From positions 148,212 to 212,211 of the forward strand of contig NZ_JACYUY010000010.1 of the NCBI RefSeq assembly GCF_014842025.1: DNA of 64,000 bases. Reading direction: 5' to 3'. The notes beneath the pieces were generated by a model. It worked only from the letters and a program-made list of their open reading frames with translations, was not told where the DNA came from and ran no database searches. This DNA is from Massilia sp. CFBP 13721 (lineage in GTDB: Bacteria; Pseudomonadota; Gammaproteobacteria; Burkholderiales; Burkholderiaceae_D). Positions within the stretch are counted from its first letter, which is position 1. Each line of letters starts with the position of its first letter. Position numbers and translations under genes: made by a program. Of this stretch, positions 63,988 to 64,000 are shown in pieces.

Positions 63988-64000
63988 ATTTTGCTATCTC

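Overview
The window is GC-rich DNA with densely packed genes. It looks like a chromosomal segment of a Massilia/Telluria/Duganella-type betaproteobacterium (Oxalobacteraceae). That placement is an inference from the mix of gene families: PEP-CTERM protein, cyanide-insensitive-type bd oxidase with a DUF2474 peptide, formate dehydrogenase with DUF3305/DUF3306 partners, pobA/pobR, and orphan hybrid kinases. It was not tested by alignment. I see no rRNA, tRNA or CRISPR array.

Left part (1-12.1 kb). A partial glutathione transferase, glycerol-3-phosphate dehydrogenase and an HD hydrolase are followed by a UvrD-type helicase broken by a one-base frameshift. Two copies of a ~135-bp DnaA-box-bearing segment flank the helicase. 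Next come S-formylglutathione hydrolase and a stress cluster in one direction: Hsp20 (with a sigma-32-like promoter), a phosphoribosyltransferase, a SRPBCC protein and an erythromycin-esterase-family protein.

Middle part (12.6-33 kb). A two-gene molybdenum hydroxylase (2Fe-2S subunit plus Tat-exported molybdopterin subunit) is followed by an aminotransferase-fold protein that lacks the catalytic lysine and is translationally coupled to a hybrid histidine kinase. Then come a Na+/H+ antiporter, a second hybrid kinase, topoisomerase IB, a royal-jelly-type protein, pncB, a SET-domain methyltransferase, an acyl-CoA synthetase, a PEP-CTERM protein and a rhamnogalacturonan lyase.

Respiratory part (33.3-46 kb, all minus strand). 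The cydA-cydB-DUF2474 operon precedes a ten-gene formate dehydrogenase locus: TorD-like chaperone, small Tat protein, catalytic, iron-sulfur and cytochrome b subunits, lipoproteins, DUF3305, DUF3306 and a polyferredoxin. Together they could carry electrons from periplasmic formate to quinone and from quinol to oxygen at low O2.

Right part (46-64 kb). After a DUF885 protein, a DksA/TraR protein, an Aer-like chemoreceptor and a YdjM-like membrane protein comes the most interesting locus. A VpsR-like sigma-54 activator is followed by a consensus sigma-54 promoter, a 757-residue low-complexity secreted protein, an attenuator-like hairpin, and then small secreted protein, C39-like peptidase, small secreted protein and a FapF-like outer-membrane porin. 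I read this as a divergent functional-amyloid (Fap-type) secretion system. A GNAT-like protein, a 44% GC papain-fold toxin-like gene, pobA and its AraC-type regulator close the window, which ends in short direct repeats that may be the edge of a mobile element.

A dispersed family of palindromes (core GTAGGGTGG...CCACGCG) occupies many of the gaps, often as inverted pairs. One pair sits inside a 319-bp MITE-like element.
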